Source: Caprimulgus europaeus (lineage: Eukaryota; Chordata; Aves; Caprimulgiformes; Caprimulgidae). From it: a DNA stretch of 64,000 bases. The notes below the pieces were generated by a model that was not told the origin of the DNA, searched no databases, and worked only from the letters and a program-made list of their open reading frames with translations. A program made the position numbers and the translations under genes. The stretch's first letter is position 1; the number at the start of each line of letters is the position of its first letter. Below are positions 60,301 to 64,000 of the stretch, in pieces. The stretch covers positions 16,398,816 through 16,462,815 of the forward strand of contig OU015539.1 in assembly GCA_907165065.1 (NCBI GenBank). Direction: 5' to 3'.

Positions 60301-61821
60301 ACACCTGATTTGAAGGTTCAGTATGGCAGCGTGTAAAAACTGGAATTATTGTTTCATTTTGGAAGGCACAAAGATATAATTTGTATATCACAGTTTGAAT
60401 GTTGGAGCACTAGTTGGTATCTAGTTTATACTGACAGCTAAAGCTAGGAATAGGTATGGCATCAGGATGGAAAGCTCTGAAATTTTCCCTGAGACCCAAA
60501 TATGTTGTTGTTTTCCCAGTAAGCTGAGGATTACTATAAAATCATTTACATGGTTTTATGCCAGTTTTTCAGTGTCTTTTTTTTCTTTTTTATAAATACA
60601 AGACTAAGGTTAGAGTCAGGTAGCAGGAGAGTAATGGTCAGTGTCTGAACTGTTGCTTTACTTTGCAAATATCAGAAAGAAGACATCCACTAGCATCACT
60701 GAATTTTCATTTGGTACTTGATTCCAGGATGTAATAAGGATGTTCTACAAAATTAATTAAAGTGCTAGATAGTTAGAATTGATATAGGTCCACTCATGGC
60801 ATGCCTCAAACCAGTGAAGAGATATTAGTTGATATAATTGAATTTGGTTCTCTGTTTTCAAACCTGTGGATTTTTGTTCAAGCTTTATTTTGTCCACTAC
60901 AGAAAGTGATTTACAAATATTTTATTCTTATCACAATATTGTATGGAATGATCTTAATTTTTTTTTTTCCTTCTCAAGAGATACCTGGACTAAGGTAATA
61001 ACAAAGGTTTGTTTCAGATATTGCAGTGAAGCTACAGAAAGCTGAGAAGCAGGAGCCAAACAGGAAGGCCAGGAAGGACAGAAGATGATGTGACTCTAAT
61101 CACTGCTTCTGTAGGCATCAAGAAATTCAGTTCTGCACACAACCACAGGAGTGGTCTGAGCCACTCTGACTGGCTTTGGACCTGAGTGCATAATGGAGGA
61201 GGTGACAGCATAGCAATTTTTTAATCCCTTTATACAACAAACTACTTATAAATATTTTGGGGGAAAAAAATTCCTGAAAAATAAGCAAAGCTGAACTCTA
61301 GGCAACTTCTGAAGAAAAGGAACGGAAAATGAACGAAAAATGCTGTGTAGTGAATGAGGCAATACTCTTTGAAACACCAGTGAAAGTCTTCAGAAAGCTA
61401 AAACAATGGTGTTCTGATAAGTGCTAATCCTGCTATTAAAGAGGAAGAAGGCTGAGGGGTAAGACTGTTTAAATTATTTATATGACCCCATGCTAGTCTG
61501 CTTCATTGGAACAATGAGATGAATTATAGCGAGGGTAATGTTATTTTAAATTACTCTCAGCAAGGTGTGGAGCACTTACTCATTCCCCATGGGCTGATGT
61601 TTGCATGTGTTCATGCACTGCTCTCATTCTCCTCCTGCATATATGTATCCATCTAACTAAAAATATTTCATAAGTCAAAAAAAAAAAAGTTAATTACAGA
61701 AAGAGAAGATTCACTCTAAAAGAATAATCTTTTTACTGGAATGGCTGTGTTACAAAAAGGTGAGAGCTCATAAGCCCTTGAGGCAAAGCCCTGTATGACA
61801 GGAGACAATGAACTGCTATGA
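57397..61821. other. Unique non-coding sequence
   Basis: No gene recognised. It contains the longest repeat-free open frame of the window (58894-59508, 204 codons) with no identifiable domain. The stretch 60180-61560 is AT-rich and contains a pair of inverted SOX-type sites at 61505-61515. Confidence 0.5.
61505..61515. promoter_or_regulatory. Inverted SOX-type motif pair
   Basis: ATTG-GAA-CAAT is an inverted pair of the ATTGT/ACAAT-type core bound by SOX proteins, here with three bases between the cores. The arrangement resembles SOXE dimer sites. A site this short also occurs by chance, and no other evidence is available. Confidence 0.15.
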
Positions 61822-62010
61822 AGGATGGCTCAGTGAATGAGACCTGGAGTTGGGATGCAGGACACCTGGGTTCAAGCCCTCTTCAGTTAATGATTCTCTG
61901 TGTGACTTTGAACAAGTTGCTTAATTTATTACATCTTTTAGTTTCTTCTTTGTGTAATACAGATAATGGCTTTCCATCTCACAGAGTGGTGAGCATAAAA
62001 TCTAATGATT
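61822..62010 (+). repeat. MIR-type SINE, forward
   Basis: About 190 bp that follow the MIR consensus in order: 'ggatggctcagtgaatgaga' and 'cacctgggttcaagccctct' (the tRNA-like promoter B box), 'tctgtgtgactttgaacaag' with 'ttgcttaattta' (core), then 'taatacagataatggc', 'catctcacagagtggtgagc' and 'ataaaatctaatgat'. This is the clearest old SINE in the window. Confidence 0.7.
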
Positions 62011-64000
62011 CAATGATTCCAAGGCAATCAGACACCATGGACACTATTAATTATTGTCAATTTTATTATGTTAAAGAGGCTGGGAATTGCTGAATGACTC
62101 TTTAGAAACACTGCCCTGGGTACACAATGTCTGTCACATCTTCTCCCAACATGCTTTGCATTCCTTGGTATTTCTTCTTGCACATACCTCTCCAAACCCC
62201 CTCCCTCCTTCTGGGGAGGACAAGATGAAGGCTGAAATTCTTCAGATTGGTTTTGATGCAGGTGAAACAAGGATCAAGTCCAAATCTATTTCCATCCTGA
62301 AACATTCTGAAAGGGCACATATATATATATATATATATATCAATAAAGGATCAAACTTTAAATAATGGCAGGCACTGCTAGATGTGGTACACTGTGTCAG
62401 CCTGAGACTAAAGAAGAGAGTGCATTTCCTTCTCCAGTTGCTATTTAGAGTATAATCTGAGTGATGAAAATAAATGATATTAAGCACAGTCTGGGTCTCA
62501 TGGGATCTGCATTCCTCTTGTGATTCTGCCATTAGGTTTCTAGGTGACTTCAGGCAAGTCCCCAGTTTTTCACACCTGCACCCTCCACAGATCATCTACC
62601 ATCTTTACTACCCAAAAAGCATAAAACTATTTAAAGTGCTTTGTCTTGCAGACAGGAATAGACAAAGCACAACTACTGGAACCCCACAATAAACCCTGAC
62701 ATTCAGCTGCTTCTACATCTATCACACAAGCTGCCTGTGTAACGCAGATGAGCACTCCCCTTCAGCCTGGTTCCACTTGAGCTGACTCCACTTCCAAGGA
62801 AATTAACTTTGCTGGCCCTATCTCTTCAAAAAACAGTAAACAGTTGTAGTAAAAGAAAAAGTTGTATGACCTGAGGGAAGCAAGAGCTGATAAAGCAGCA
62901 TGTACGTCCAGTATGCATTCCCTTGGAACTATGCACACCAGAATTAATAATTTCTAAAAGAAATAGCAACTTTTCAACCCCAACAATCAATTAGAAATGC
63001 AGAAGGCAGCCCATGCAAATGCCTGCATTCACACACCACTGCCTGGCAGAGCAATGACAGCTCTCACACAAAGCCTCCACATGTAATCAGATCCACCTCA
63101 GATCAGGTTCTTCCTGGAAACATCCACATCTCCCCAGACAGAGACAGTCCAGGAAGGCTCACTGCTGCTCCCACTGCAGCTCAATGTATTTCAGTACATT
63201 TCCTTTTTCTCTCCTTCAGCCTTTCAACTGCCAGCACAAAATGCAAAGCTCAAAACAGCAATGGGCTGGCTGGGAGCACACATTTCACAGGAGCAAAGAG
63301 GCAGCTCAGCTAGGAACCTTCCTGCACAGCTCCTCTGCCTGGCTCTCCTCACACAGCCACACATACAACCAGAATTATTTACTGGGTTTTCTGGCTTTGG
63401 CCAGTGCAGCACGTAGCTGCTTAGCCTACTTCATTTGCCAGAACACACAGTGGTATTCAAGTGCTCCAAGCACTTTCCTTATGACAGCTTGTACATTTTT
63501 AATCTTCTTTTTGGTACAGCAGAGTGTGTGTTAAGGTCTGATTCACATTCTGTATATAAAACATAATATTCTCACCATTCTTCATCCAAATCTCTGGAGA
63601 AATTTGCAACTATTTTGTTTTTCATCTGTACTTCTCTGTTCTATCACTATTTCTCCCTTCATCTGAGCCTAAAAGAAAACTCTAAAACAGTGGCCATTAG
63701 CTACAGAAAAACATGATTATTTATCACTTTCCAGGTCTAGATACCAAAAATAGCAACCATTTTCAAAACACAAAATATTGAAGTGTTTGCTTTAATTTTA
63801 ATATTTATTTTAAAGAAATAAATTTCTAAAATATTCACAGTGAGTTTTTGCAACATCTTCTTTCCTTCCCTTCTCCATTATTATTTGTACTTTTACAAAC
63901 CACAAACATTTTCCAGTGCAAAAATAAGAGGTTTTAAACTCATAAATACCTATCTGGAGTGTATTTGAGCAGGGGACCTGGAATCCAAGGCTTGCATAGG
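62011..64000. other. Unique non-coding sequence with (AT)n microsatellite
   Basis: No gene recognised. A fragment at about 62515-62565 ('gattctgccattaggtttct', 'aggtgacttcaggcaagtcc') resembles the MIR core but is too short to be sure. The open frame 63184-63534 has no recognisable domain. Confidence 0.5.
62318..62340. repeat. (AT)n microsatellite
   Basis: About eleven perfect AT dinucleotides. Confidence 0.97.

Noticed and set aside
1-64000. Search for CRISPR arrays, bacterial operons, tRNA or rRNA genes
   Set aside because: None seen. The sequence is vertebrate in character and the only regular short repeats are microsatellites and minisatellites without unique spacers.

Overview
The window looks like bird genomic DNA, probably from a songbird or close relative. 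The main evidence is at least ten truncated CR1 LINE copies with the avian 3' end (variants of 'tcccttccaacc...attctatg'), with two long terminal repeats of an endogenous retrovirus type common in songbirds as a weaker, remembered cue. A few very old amniote repeats of MIR and CR1/L3 type are also present. Base composition is moderate in GC, CpG is generally depleted, and there are many chance open frames of 60-200 codons.

I find no protein-coding gene, tRNA, rRNA or CRISPR array that I can name. The window is best read as intergenic DNA or the inside of one or more long introns. The longest open frames are explained by antisense CR1, by simple repeats that lack stop codons, or by chance.

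Layout: 0-5.6 kb unique sequence with one old repeat motif. 5.66-6.46 kb an old reverse CR1. 7.06-7.68 and 13.1-13.3 kb forward CR1 tails. 14.5-15.07 kb an old ERV LTR. 19.3-19.45 and 22.07-22.69 kb forward CR1. 23.68-24.02 kb a 28/30-bp minisatellite. 24.97-25.38 kb forward CR1. 28.4-30.05 kb a cluster of three CR1 copies in alternating orientation. 33.08-33.54 kb a 463-nt all-purine (GAAAAA)n array. 39.85-40.33 kb CR1 of another subfamily. 43.26-43.82 kb a CpG-rich unique island. 47.31-47.59 kb a GA-rich array. 50.74-51.08 kb a reverse CR1 lacking both ends. 52.54-53.15 kb a solo LTR with a 5-bp target duplication. 54.84-54.89 kb a short reverse CR1 tail. 57.02-57.40 kb a G-rich purine array with regular G4/G7 spacing. 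61.82-62.01 kb the clearest MIR.

Nothing here amounts to a new biological system. The items most worth a second look are the three long purine tracts that all lie on the same strand, the higher-order pattern in the minisatellite, a one-base deletion shared by four CR1 copies, two CpG-rich unique islands, and one weak candidate exon on the minus strand near 10.7 kb. All family calls rest on remembered consensus sequences, not on a database search.
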